Shown: positions 1-8,478, numbered from the stretch's first letter. The stretch is 16,328 nt of DNA from Bdellovibrionota bacterium (GCA_030836365.1 JAURQB010000125.1:1-16328); one strand, 5' to 3'. Notes: generated by a model from the sequence alone, not told the origin. Numbers and translations: made by a program.

Positions 1-3000
1 AAATCAATAACACCTTCGTCGTAATCCTCACTAAACTCATCTTTATAGCTGTTTATACTGTTAGATTTATAGGTAATTAGAATATCGAAAGTGCCTGCAT
101 CTGCATCTATATCCAAAATAACTCCCCGTAATTTAACATCACTAGTTATTGGATCGTATGGATAATACTCTACTGTCATACCCTTTAGGTTTCCTGAATG
201 TATTTTTGTATGAACTGGAAATCTCCATATATCACTTTTTGAGACATCTGAAATTTTTGAGTAACCTGATTCGTAAAAGCTTACTGTTTCTTTGCTAGCA
301 GATGGGTCGTATTGATCTTCGATTGTAATTATTTCGTATTCAGATATAGAGGAATTCTTCTTAGCCAAACCTAGTAAAGGGTATTCAATTGCATCGGTGG
401 TATTTATATCACCTCCAGTATGGGTGAGGTCAGTAAAGTTTGATTTATAAACATAAGGAAGCGTGACGGATGGATCAAAATCTCCAAAAGTGCCATCTCC
501 GTTTGAATCATCTTCATCAAGGTCAATAAAGTCATCATAAAGAAGATCGCCTAATCCTTTATAAAAATCACTGTTACCATAACTTGCTAAAATTTCCCAA
601 AAATATTGTTCAGTGGTGGGAAAAAATGGCAGGGTTGTATCATTTGCACTAAATACTATATTTCCTGCATCTTCACCTCCAGTGAAAGGAGAACCAAGAG
701 AGTCAGGAATGTTATATCCGTCACCAAGGGGGTCATAAAAATGCGAGTTTTTATGAATGACGAGTGGATTTACCCCGCATGAGTTTGACTTGCTGTAGTT
801 GGAGAGAAAATAATTTCCGGACCACTCACTGGCGATTTGTCCGTCGAAGGTGATTTTTTCACCATCTACTCCATACACAGTATCGTAAGTATTAACTGGG
901 CGTTCTCCATTCCATTCAGGTGATGTCATTAATTTATTAGATCCCATCAGGCAATTGTAAGGTTCGCCTCCACAGCTTTGAACTTCTTCATTATTCCCGT
1001 TTGTGATTTCACTTGGAGTTGCATCAACCCTTCCACCTGCATCCGCAAAGGTGTGGTCACCCCATCCGTCAGTCCCTGGCGCTCCAGTAGCATCGATGAT
1101 GTCATCAGCAATACCGTCACCATCAAAATCGACGTAATCGAATTTACCATCCTCATTTGCGTCTATGCACTCCTCACATTTTCTTAAAGTCGTATAGTCA
1201 AGAGAAGTGCTGGTAGTATTAAATGTAAAAATAATGCTATCATCTATATTATCTCTATCGGTATCTAAGAAGTAGAAACGCTTATGTGCGTCAGTACTAA
1301 TGTGTGAAAACCCTTGGATATTACCATTCTCAAATGTCCCTCTTGGAGTGTAAATAGGCATAGAAACAGTAGTATTACTGGTATTACCTAGTATGTCGCC
1401 GGTTGTACAACTTGGATCGACTGTAACAGTCCACACAACCTCTGTCGTACTCGTTTGGCCAGCAGCCAAATTATATACAGAGGCTGGTTGAGCACTATCA
1501 GCACACGGAACGAATTTGTTCATAGAAAACCAATCTCCATTTCCGCCTATACTGAGGACATATTCAATTACATTATCAAACATTCCACTATTACCTACAT
1601 TCATTTGGTCTTGGGAGTCTATTTTTCCGTCACTGTTAACGTCTATCGCAACCACGATGGCGTCTGGCCAATTTATATAATCTACTTCTTCGTAAACAAG
1701 ATTTTTGATTGGAATACCGGGGGACCCACTTGGCACTCCACACACGCCATCCTTAATTACTTCCTCATTCGGTAGAGTAAAATCATCATTTCCAATACTA
1801 ATCTCACGCTCTACATAGAAACCATCGTCACAATTCGGATACTCATCGCCGTTATAAATAGTACTCCAATCACTTTCACATTTTCTAATAGATGCATTGT
1901 CAGTATTTTTTTGATCTAGAGTACTGCAATCTTCAACACCGTCTAATTCCGGAACGTAGCATTTGCTGCAGCTTTCATCATATGTGTAGTTGCGGATAAT
2001 TTTTGCCCATGTTCCATTTACATCTTGTACTTCAACAAGTTCATCGAAACCTGTTCCCTTCACATAGCGTCCGCGTGTGCCGGTTTTTATATATTCGTAG
2101 TCACTATCTGCGTAAGTGTAAGGCACAAAGCTCATAAACTCACACATGCTGGGTCCAACATCAAACTGCATTTCCATGCCATTAAAGTAAAGATCCATTT
2201 CACCTGCTTCTAGGTAGCAAAGAATATCTTTTACCTCTTGATTGTTACCTTCAATTTGTTCGCTTGTAATCCGACAACTTGTGGATTGATTACCTTGTCC
2301 GCTCATGTGAAATTTATAGCTTTCAGCATCCACAAAATCCGTTGGGATTTTAATGGAAAAATGATCTTTAATTTCAAGAATAAACGTTGCGTCTTGCGAA
2401 CCAATGGGGTTTCTCGCCGTTAACGTAAATTCCGTCGTGCTTAATTTTTCCGCTGGAGTTCCGCTGATCGTTCCAGTGCTTGCATCAAAGCTTAAACCTT
2501 CTGGAAGATCTTCTTCATTTGATAAGTCAAAAACAACGGCATCTCCATACTGAAGCTCTGACTTTAATACCATCGGCTCACGGGCATAAAAGACATAATG
2601 ATGAGTTGTTTTTAACTCTTTAATTTGTGAATCGTCTCGGTAGTCATCGTCATTGTTAGATCCTTCATCAGATTCACCGTCATCTTCATACTCACTTGCC
2701 GCATCATAAGCAGACATATTCATGATATGTTCAAATTTGTAGGTACTTCCTTTTGAAAAAATAAATTCAGGGTCTTTGTCATCTTCGTCGCCGCGACCAG
2801 GGTTTCTATCAGTTGTGTGATCTGAATTACCTCTGCAGGCTTCTTTCTGAGCTGTATCTACAACTCCATCTCCATCATTACAATAGTCTACACTAGAGAA
2901 AAGAAATCCAATTTGATTAAAGTGCGCAGTGACAACTTGACCTTCTTCATTTACACCAGGAAAACCGTCTGTCGTATATCCTTCTTCTTCAAAGCTAACA

Positions 3001-5108
3001 ACATTATTTATTACGCCAGGAATATGAGAGCGCGTTGAAATGTAATCGCCCACTTGCCAGCGATTAGAGTCACTTCCTTGGTAAATACCTCCCGCTTCGT
3101 TAATACTTTTAAAGCTAATATTTTGGGACCATAAAGAATATAATGCTGCATCTGAATCTGATGAGTTATATTCTATATTATTTTCAATTTCATTTGGATT
3201 GGCGATTTGAAAATGATCACCATTTGGCACCATTGCATATATTTGATGATAATCCCTCTCGTTAACACCTCTAACCATATCCAGGGAAGTCGTGGTGCAA
3301 TCATATCTGGACCCGCCTAATTGTATTGGTCTGTTTGAAACAAACTCACCAGAGAGAGTGTTGACGATTAATTGGTTATCGTAGTCATTACTCGTATCAT
3401 CATATTGGTTTCGCATTATGGAAACAATTGTACCAACAGCTCCGGTTGTTGGTACTCCTTCTCCGTTTTCACAATCAAAGCCTTCACCCGCTTGAACGAT
3501 TTGAAGCCCAGGAGAAAATTGATGGGCGCCACCATAAACAAGTATACCCGCCAAATTAGAATTTACTCCTTTCATCACTGCTTGAGCATCGCCTTGACCG
3601 ATCGTATTCTTATATTCATTATTTGCAGGATCATCTGTATTTAAACCACTGATTGAATCAGCCTTAATACTTAAAACGGTATTAAACAGTGTTTTGTATT
3701 TGACGACGCCGCGCTTTCTTGAAAACACTTTAAGGCGATCAACTTGATCATCTGGATTAAAATCTCCTTGAAGGAGTTCAATCGCGATTTTATCGGTACT
3801 AATTTTTTCTAAAATTTTTCCGCGTGCATCACTCTCGTTATCTGAAGAAATGAAATCCCCAACTCGAAATTCTTCATTGGAGTCAAGTGTGAGTAAGTAC
3901 AGGTTTCCAACACCAAGATTTGATGGTGCTTGTGTTACGCTCACTCTAATTTTTGTTGAAAGCGTTTCACCTAAAATATTTTTAACTGTAACCGTATATT
4001 CAGTAGGAGATAATTCTGCTGAACCATTAGGAATACTTAATCTTCCTCCATTTGTAGAGTCATCAACAAAACCGATGTCGCTAAAAGATTCTTCACTTTT
4101 AATTCCGCCTGGAGGTAGAGGAGTGATGGACCATTCAAGTGTGCTTTTTTCACTTTCATCAAGCTCGAAATTAAATACAGGAGTTAAACTCCAGTTACAT
4201 GTTTCACTACCACCATCGACTTCTGTGTCGGTGCATCTTTTATAAACACGCGTGACGGCGACGATGTTCGCATCAAATGAAACGAATTCGTTGGCATTAT
4301 CAACAGTCGTTGCGCCTTCAAAAGTTTGATCCTCAAAATCCTCGACATCCGTATTTTCTATTTTGATGAACATCTTATTTTCAGAAATATTGATATATTC
4401 AATATATCCTTCGATTCCATTATCAGTGGAGAGGCATTTTTCTCCCTCAGAGAGAGGGCACGCATCAAAGCTTGATACATCATCCACTTCTAATATGTAG
4501 TAGGAATCATCATCTTTAGAAATTGGAAAATAAAAATTATTACTGGTTGTTTCGGCATCACCAAAAGAAGTTGCCGCAATTAAACTAAAGCCAACAGAAA
4601 GCCACTGCCCACTTTCTACGTGATAAGCTTTCAAGATAAGGTTTGTTTCAGGAATAAATTTTTCAGGCGTACCCGATAAAATTCCCGTTGATGGATCAAA
4701 GTCTAAATCATATTGAGAATAATCAAAGCGTGATTCTGTGCCTGAGATATCTTCGTCAATAGAGTAATAATATGTGTTATCGGATTCACTTTCATTGACA
4801 AATGATGGTGTAATGCTCAGCTCTTGCGCTCTCGCGATTTTGACAACGTTTTCATTTGTTTCGTTTTCACTTGAAACAGTTTGATCTGCCAAAGATCCAC
4901 TCGAGATGGCGAGTGTAATTGCCGATGGAGCTGTTCCGTTAGATGACTCCGCGACATTAACGCTTTCACCATCAACTTCAATTGAGACGGTTGACGGAGA
5001 AACAATGACGTTTGGTTCTTCTTTGTCCCATTTGGTAAAGCTATCCGGCAAACAACCAACTAGTGATGTGAATAAAAAGAAAAATATTAACCGATGATCT
5101 AATCTCAT
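1..5108 (-). CDS. Giant Ig-like/calcium-loop surface lipoprotein, 3' end missing (runs off left edge)
   Basis: The frame is open for 1,702 codons from an ATG at 5108 and has no stop before the window edge, so the C-terminus is missing. An AGGA Shine-Dalgarno lies 7 bases upstream of the ATG. The N-terminus MRLDHRLIFFFLFTSLVGC is a lipoprotein signal with lipobox LVGC (Cys19). Leu at +2 suggests outer-membrane sorting. Two segments match the He_PIG putative-Ig pattern: FDPSTGILSGTP in about residues 98-186, and LPEGLSFDASTGTISGTP in about 822-903. A degenerate third lies near 315-390. Acidic EF-hand/dockerin-like loops include DVNSDGKIDSQD (about 1155) and DANEDGKFDYVDFDGDG (about 1312), with others near 741 and 1526. 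CSKC and CEEC pairs precede some of these. A G-D-[FY]-I-S motif recurs (about residues 415 and 690). The role is unknown; a calcium-stabilised surface or adhesive protein is inference. Confidence 0.85.
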   Translation of the reverse strand, partial: MRLDHRLIFFFLFTSLVGCLPDSFTKWDKEEPNVIVSPSTVSIEVDGESVNVAESSNGTAPSAITLAISSGSLADQTVSSENETNENVVKIARAQELSITPSFVNESESDNTYYYSIDEDISGTESRFDYSQYDLDFDPSTGILSGTPEKFIPETNLILKAYHVESGQWLSVGFSLIAATSFGDAETTSNNFYFPISKDDDSYYILEVDDVSSFDACPLSEGEKCLSTDNGIEGYIEYINISENKMFIKIENTDVEDFEDQTFEGATTVDNANEFVSFDANIVAVTRVYKRCTDTEVDGGSETCNWSLTPVFNFELDESEKSTLEWSITPLPPGGIKSEESFSDIGFVDDSTNGGRLSIPNGSAELSPTEYTVTVKNILGETLSTKIRVSVTQAPSNLGVGNLYLLTLDSNEEFRVGDFISSDNESDARGKILEKISTDKIAIELLQGDFNPDDQVDRLKVFSRKRGVVKYKTLFNTVLSIKADSISGLNTDDPANNEYKNTIGQGDAQAVMKGVNSNLAGILVYGGAHQFSPGLQIVQAGEGFDCENGEGVPTTGAVGTIVSIMRNQYDDTSNDYDNQLIVNTLSGEFVSNRPIQLGGSRYDCTTTSLDMVRGVNERDYHQIYAMVPNGDHFQIANPNEIENNIEYNSSDSDAALYSLWSQNISFKSINEAGGIYQGSDSNRWQVGDYISTRSHIPGVINNVVSFEEEGYTTDGFPGVNEEGQVVTAHFNQIGFLFSSVDYCNDGDGVVDTAQKEACRGNSDHTTDRNPGRGDEDDKDPEFIFSKGSTYKFEHIMNMSAYDAASEYEDDGESDEGSNNDDDYRDDSQIKELKTTHHYVFYAREPMVLKSELQYGDAVVFDLSNEEDLPEGLSFDASTGTISGTPAEKLSTTEFTLTARNPIGSQDATFILEIKDHFSIKIPTDFVDAESYKFHMSGQGNQSTSCRITSEQIEGNNQEVKDILCYLEAGEMDLYFNGMEMQFDVGPSMCEFMSFVPYTYADSDYEYIKTGTRGRYVKGTGFDELVEVQDVNGTWAKIIRNYTYDESCSKCYVPELDGVEDCSTLDQKNTDNASIRKCESDWSTIYNGDEYPNCDDGFYVEREISIGNDDFTLPNEEVIKDGVCGVPSGSPGIPIKNLVYEEVDYINWPDAIVVAIDVNSDGKIDSQDQMNVGNSGMFDNVIEYVLSIGGNGDWFSMNKFVPCADSAQPASVYNLAAGQTSTTEVVWTVTVDPSCTTGDILGNTSNTTVSMPIYTPRGTFENGNIQGFSHISTDAHKRFYFLDTDRDNIDDSIIFTFNTTSTSLDYTTLRKCEECIDANEDGKFDYVDFDGDGIADDIIDATGAPGTDGWGDHTFADAGGRVDATPSEITNGNNEEVQSCGGEPYNCLMGSNKLMTSPEWNGERPVNTYDTVYGVDGEKITFDGQIASEWSGNYFLSNYSKSNSCGVNPLVIHKNSHFYDPLGDGYNIPDSLGSPFTGGEDAGNIVFSANDTTLPFFPTTEQYFWEILASYGNSDFYKGLGDLLYDDFIDLDEDDSNGDGTFGDFDPSVTLPYVYKSNFTDLTHTGGDINTTDAIEYPLLGLAKKNSSISEYEIITIEDQYDPSASKETVSFYESGYSKISDVSKSDIWRFPVHTKIHSGNLKGMTVEYYPYDPITSDVKLRGVILDIDADAGTFDILITYKSNSINSYKDEFSEDYDEGVID

Positions 5109-5172
5109 ACGGTTATCCTATCGGTGAAAAAATAATCTAATTGAGAAATATATTAAAAAATAATGAAACCGG

Positions 5173-5193
5173 TAGCTTAGGCATTCTAAGCTA
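5173..5193. promoter_or_regulatory. Perfect 8-bp inverted repeat in divergent intergenic region
   Basis: TAGCTTAG at 5173-5180 and its exact reverse complement CTAAGCTA at 5186-5193 flank a 5-base loop (GCATT). The repeat sits between the divergent starts at 5108 and 5212/5309, just before an AGGAG ribosome-binding site at 5197-5201. No U-tract follows directly on either strand, so it does not look like an intrinsic terminator. It could be an operator for a dimeric regulator or a 5'-leader hairpin controlling access to the ribosome-binding site. No convincing -35/-10 pair was found in the AT-rich stretch beside it. Confidence 0.45.
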
Positions 5194-5211
5194 ATCAGGA
5201 GAGTCCCAAAA

Positions 5212-5316
5212 TTGCCTACAATGCGACTCAATGTCGTTGAAATTAAAGGAAAATCTACGGCTTTCGATAGAATTGATCGAGTATTAAAAAATGAGCAAGA
5301 AGGTTTAAATGAATAA
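5212..5316 (+). CDS. Small coupled ORF (34 aa, TTG start; 31 aa from the ATG at 5221)
   Basis: This short frame encodes a hydrophilic peptide (from the ATG: MRLNVVEIKGKSTAFDRIDR, then VLKNEQEGLNE). An AGGAG motif at 5197-5201 is 10 bases from a TTG at 5212 and 19 bases from the ATG at 5221, so TTG is the better-placed start. The stop TAA (5314-5316) overlaps the first codons of the next gene (ATG at 5309) by 8 bases, the layout expected for translational coupling. Its last codons also contain the AGAAGG ribosome-binding site of that gene. There is no signal peptide or membrane segment. It may be a real small protein or a leader peptide that tunes translation of the next gene. No family is recognised, and the length is too short for composition alone to prove coding. 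Confidence 0.4.
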   Translation: MPTMRLNVVEIKGKSTAFDRIDRVLKNEQEGLNE

Positions 5317-6115
5317 AATAATTTTATTGATCGCGTTCAGTTTATTGGCCATGTCAGCTCCCATTTTTGCGGCGGACAAAAATATACCGACCTGGAAAAT
5401 AAAAGCGCGCGTATTAGTTGAAAAGTATTTAGGTGACGAATGGGGTGTAAAACTTTTTGGCGAAAAAGAAATTGTCTACGAGCTTCCCGCTATTCCACAA
5501 GTTGATAACGATGCTAAATCAACGGACGTTTATGATAAAAAATATGTAGAAAAAATAAAACTTAAAGATGACATGAAGCTAAAGCTAAATATCGCTTATG
5601 TTTCTGAGTTATATGAAGTTATCAAAGAGCGCAAAGGCGCTGGTAGCGAAGTGAGTAACTGGATAAACGTGATGGATCAGGGTGGTTCTCGAGAAGGCGT
5701 CTACCGCGCACTTGTTTTAGATCGAGATTATCAAGGTATGGAAAATTATGACCGGCCGATTTCAACTGCTGGCGCTGAATTTGCCCATAACTTCTCTAAA
5801 CGTTTTGCTGAAATGGAAATTAATAAAGAAACGTTAGAGCAAGTCAATTTTTATTCTGTCAAACGACTTGTCACAGAAAAGGCGCTTGAAATTATCGACG
5901 CATTTGAAAAAGAAGAAGATCTATTTCAATGGTACGCAATTATGAGTATGGAGTTTGCGAGAGATTATAAGTACGCCTTTCAAAATGAGGTTCGCCAAAA
6001 CGCTGAATTTGATTACCACACTAATTGGGCAGGCCAGGTCCCACGCCAGCACTTAAAGTCCGAAGTGATTGTGAAGCTTCACCGTATTTTCAACACCCTT
6101 CAGAAAGTAGAGTAG
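5309..6115 (+). CDS. Secreted/periplasmic protein of unknown function (268 aa)
   Basis: The start is fixed by AGAAGG at 5298-5303, 5 bases before the ATG. Residues 1-21 form a clear Sec signal peptide (MNKIILLIAFSLLAMSAPIFA, then ADKN), so the product is predicted to be periplasmic or exported. The mature part is charged and mostly helical, with no cysteine and no transmembrane segment. A distinctive stretch, GGSREGVYRALVLDRDY, starts at residue 125 and looks like a family signature, but I cannot name the family. The C-terminal third is rich in aromatic and charged residues (HTNWAGQVPRQH near 240). The gene follows a small overlapping ORF and is tail to tail, 3 bases apart, with the EpmA-like gene on the opposite strand. 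No catalytic motif is visible and the function is unknown. Confidence 0.85.
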   Translation: MNKIILLIAFSLLAMSAPIFAADKNIPTWKIKARVLVEKYLGDEWGVKLFGEKEIVYELPAIPQVDNDAKSTDVYDKKYVEKIKLKDDMKLKLNIAYVSELYEVIKERKGAGSEVSNWINVMDQGGSREGVYRALVLDRDYQGMENYDRPISTAGAEFAHNFSKRFAEMEINKETLEQVNFYSVKRLVTEKALEIIDAFEKEEDLFQWYAIMSMEFARDYKYAFQNEVRQNAEFDYHTNWAGQVPRQHLKSEVIVKLHRIFNTLQKVE

Positions 6116-6118
6116 ATG

Positions 6119-7057
6119 TTAAAATAATGGAGATTGATTAATAAGCACTCCAATCAGGCGCTCAACTCCAACAGCAATGCCTGATGAGTTAGGTAAACCA
6201 CGCTCGAGAGAATCAAATAAAACAGTTGGTTCGGGAATTTCTTTTTGATAAAGTTCCAACCGCTCTTTTTTCGCCTCAATGTAGCGTTTTTTCTGAGTTG
6301 ATAAATCAGTTAGCTCGTTAAAACAATTTCCAATCTCAACACCATTTAAATAAACCTCAAATCGCTCGCAAACACTGGGATCATTTTTTTTCAACGTGGA
6401 TAGTGCGGCTTGGCTTGCGGGATATTCTTTTAAAATAACCTTCGGATAATTTTTTAATTCCGGCTCAATCACATTCAAAAATAAAATAAAAAATAAATCG
6501 TCCCAAGTAACTTCTTCATATTTTGGTAGCGGCAGGTCGTTAAAATCTTTTTTTATTTTTTGATAAAAAGAATCTCGGTCTTGAAAATCATCTAGATCAA
6601 CATCACAAAATTTTTGGAATGCTTCTTTAATTGTCCATTCCTCAAAATCACCAAAGAATTTTTGATCCACATTAGGTATCTCTTTCGCGAGAAAGTTAAT
6701 CAGTGACTTTGTATCTTCTTTTATTTTTTGATAATGCTCACCCGCGCGGTACCACTCGAGCATAATAAATTGTGGCCGGTGGGTTTCGCTCTCAGGTTCA
6801 TCGCGAAAACTATAAGTCAGTGTAAAAATTTTCTCCAGGCCGTGACTTAAAAGCTCCTTCATATGAAACTCTGGTGAAGTTTGAAGAAATCCACGATAAT
6901 GATCACCACTAACAGTAAATGGATGAAGATGGGGCTCAATTCCAGGACATTGCACAATGGATGGCGTCATCACATCGAGAAACCCCTCCTTTAGAAACCA
7001 ATTTCTAATAAGTTGAATTCCTGTAAATTTATTCTCCAAAATCTCTTTTTGATTCAT
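6119..7057 (-). CDS. epmA: EF-P lysine ligase (EpmA/GenX/PoxA-type class II synthetase paralogue)
   Basis: The 312-residue protein is a lysyl-tRNA-synthetase-like catalytic core without the N-terminal anticodon-binding domain, the layout and approximate length (about 325) of EpmA. Class II motif 1 is in the N-terminal 45 residues and ends in EPHLHPF. Motif 2 is FRDEPESETHRPQFIMLEWY. A GVEIGNCFNELTD segment corresponds to the EpmA substrate-loop region, and motif 3 is GIAVGVERLIGVLI near the C-terminus. In characterised enterobacteria EpmA attaches (R)-beta-lysine to a conserved lysine of elongation factor P, easing stalling at polyproline. No EpmB (lysine 2,3-aminomutase) or efp gene lies in this window. 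An in-frame TAG two codons upstream fixes the start at 7057 or later; the nearest AGGA is only 1 base from the ATG, an unusually tight spacing. A divergent class II amino-acid ligase of other specificity is the main alternative. Confidence 0.85.
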   Translation of the reverse strand: MNQKEILENKFTGIQLIRNWFLKEGFLDVMTPSIVQCPGIEPHLHPFTVSGDHYRGFLQTSPEFHMKELLSHGLEKIFTLTYSFRDEPESETHRPQFIMLEWYRAGEHYQKIKEDTKSLINFLAKEIPNVDQKFFGDFEEWTIKEAFQKFCDVDLDDFQDRDSFYQKIKKDFNDLPLPKYEEVTWDDLFFILFLNVIEPELKNYPKVILKEYPASQAALSTLKKNDPSVCERFEVYLNGVEIGNCFNELTDLSTQKKRYIEAKKERLELYQKEIPEPTVLFDSLERGLPNSSGIAVGVERLIGVLINQSPLF

Positions 7058-7088
7058 GTCCTATCGTCCAGATTCAGCAAACATCTCG

Positions 7089-7117
7089 TTGCCACATTTT
7101 ACCCATTCAGCTAATGT
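7089..7117 (+). promoter_or_regulatory. Predicted sigma-70-like promoter for ftsY
   Basis: TTGCCA (7089-7094) and TAATGT (7112-7117) are separated by exactly 17 bases. Transcription would start near 7124 and leave a leader of about 38 bases before the ftsY ATG, which carries an AGAAAGGA ribosome-binding site. Position and spacing fit a housekeeping promoter, but the call rests on sequence match alone. Confidence 0.45.
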
Positions 7118-7162
7118 CTCGGTTCTATATCGCACAACGCATTTATAAGAAAGGAAAATACC

Positions 7163-8389
7163 ATGGACTCACTGATTTCTTTCATTTCTGAAATATACAA
7201 AAACTTTGGCATCGATGCAGCAAACGCAGGTGACGTTTGGGGAATTGCGGCCGTGATGCTTGTCACTTTTGCTGCCGTTAGCTTTTTATTTCGCTCTGAA
7301 CAAGCCCCACAACAAACTCAAAAAATTCAAGAAATCCCGACATCAGAAGCAAAAGAATTTAAAACTACTATTGAAGATGTTCATATCGAGTCATCGGAAG
7401 AAGCAGAGGTAAAGCCCGGGCTGAAAATTGTTGAGCCTGTCCAAGTTGAAGGCCCCACATGGCGAGAGCGATTGGCCAAAGGTTTCGCCAGGTCGCGCTC
7501 GGAGGTTTGGGGAAAACTTGAAAATATATTTTCTGGTGAGAAGCTTGATGACGACGTTTTGGATGAAGTGGAAGAGATTCTCTACACGGCAGATATTGGC
7601 CCAGCAACTGCTGCCGATATCATTGATGAACTAAGAAAGCGCGCGAAAGAGCCAGGCTTTGACTCTGCTCAATTCAAATTGTTTTTACGGGATTTTCTAG
7701 GCGCCATTCTCGCGGGGCCGCAGGAAAAACTTGACCCAGCACTACTATCATTTGACTCTGCGCAATCTGGAAAAACAAAAGTTATTATGGTTGTCGGTGT
7801 TAACGGCGCGGGCAAAACGACGACGATCGGCAAACTTGCTACAAAACTGACGGCACAAGGGGCCAAAGTTGTTGTGGGCGCGTGCGACACTTTTAGGGCC
7901 GCGGCAGTTGATCAACTCGCAGTTTGGTGTGATCGTGCTGGCGCCCACATGGTGCGGGCGAAAGAAGGGGCAAATCCATCAGGAGTTGGCTATCAAGCAT
8001 TGGAAGAAGCTCTTAATATGAAAGCAGATTATTGTATTCTCGATACGGCCGGCCGACTTCACACGAAAGGTAACCTAATGGATGAGCTCGCGAAATCTAA
8101 AAAAGTTCTCCAGAAACTTGATGAAACGGCGCCTCATCAGACTTTACTCGTCATTGATGCTATCACTGGCCAAAACGCACTTCGGCAAGCTGAAGAGTTT
8201 AATCAGACTCTCGGGCTTACTGGGCTGATTTTCACGAAATGCGATGGAAGCTCCAAGGCAGGAAGTGCCGTTGGAATTGTCAAAAACTTGAACGTTCCAA
8301 TCGCTTATATTGGCGTCGGCGAAAACGTAGAAGATCTGAACCACTTTAAGGTCGATGAATATCTCGATTCTCTTTTACAAATGTCATAA
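7163..8389 (+). CDS. ftsY: Signal recognition particle receptor FtsY
   Basis: FtsY is the membrane-side GTPase that docks SRP-ribosome complexes at the Sec translocon. The 408-residue protein has a hydrophobic segment at about 25-43, so it is probably membrane-anchored rather than peripheral as in E. coli. An acidic linker follows, then an SRP54-type N domain (about 100-170, WRERLAKGFARSRSEVWGKL onward) and the NG GTPase domain. G motifs are GVNGAGKTTT (about 212-221), DTFRAAAVDQL (about 241), DTAGRL (about 294), TKCDGSSKAGS (about 358) and a closing GVGENVEDLNHF. The G4 element reads TKCD rather than the common TKLD, and the following motif is KAGS where KGG is usual. The nucleotide-specifying Lys and Asp remain, so activity is expected. 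It starts the plus-strand housekeeping block. Confidence 0.97.
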   Translation: MDSLISFISEIYKNFGIDAANAGDVWGIAAVMLVTFAAVSFLFRSEQAPQQTQKIQEIPTSEAKEFKTTIEDVHIESSEEAEVKPGLKIVEPVQVEGPTWRERLAKGFARSRSEVWGKLENIFSGEKLDDDVLDEVEEILYTADIGPATAADIIDELRKRAKEPGFDSAQFKLFLRDFLGAILAGPQEKLDPALLSFDSAQSGKTKVIMVVGVNGAGKTTTIGKLATKLTAQGAKVVVGACDTFRAAAVDQLAVWCDRAGAHMVRAKEGANPSGVGYQALEEALNMKADYCILDTAGRLHTKGNLMDELAKSKKVLQKLDETAPHQTLLVIDAITGQNALRQAEEFNQTLGLTGLIFTKCDGSSKAGSAVGIVKNLNVPIAYIGVGENVEDLNHFKVDEYLDSLLQMS

Positions 8390-8437
8390 ATTCCCGATTA
8401 AAAACGTCGACAAAAGCAATATAACCAATTTGTTCAG

Positions 8438-8466
8438 TTGACTTAAATGCAGGCCTAGAATATCTT
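8438..8466 (+). promoter_or_regulatory. Predicted sigma-70-like promoter for zapA-fau-rny
   Basis: TTGACT (8438-8443) and TATCTT (8461-8466) are 17 bases apart, giving a near-consensus -35 and a fair -10. The -10 lies only 12 bases before the zapA ATG at 8479, so transcripts would have almost no leader, or the element would serve mainly the genes further down. It lies in the 89-base gap after ftsY, which shows no terminator hairpin, so read-through from ftsY is also possible. Confidence 0.4.
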
Positions 8467-8478
8467 ATAGGGTAGGTT

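Noticed and set aside
978..4245. Several 60-130 codon plus-strand frames within the left third
   Set aside because: They are all antisense to the continuous minus-strand lipoprotein frame, lack Shine-Dalgarno sequences, and have composition typical of shadow frames.
6095..6140. Bidirectional terminator between the convergent 268-aa and EpmA-like genes
   Set aside because: The two stops are 3 bases apart and no stable hairpin with a U-tract could be read around them.
7061..7135. Minus-strand frame beginning at GTG, 24 codons ending two codons before epmA
   Set aside because: It reads like a plausible peptide, but it has no ribosome-binding site, starts with GTG only, and lies exactly over the predicted ftsY promoter and leader on the other strand.
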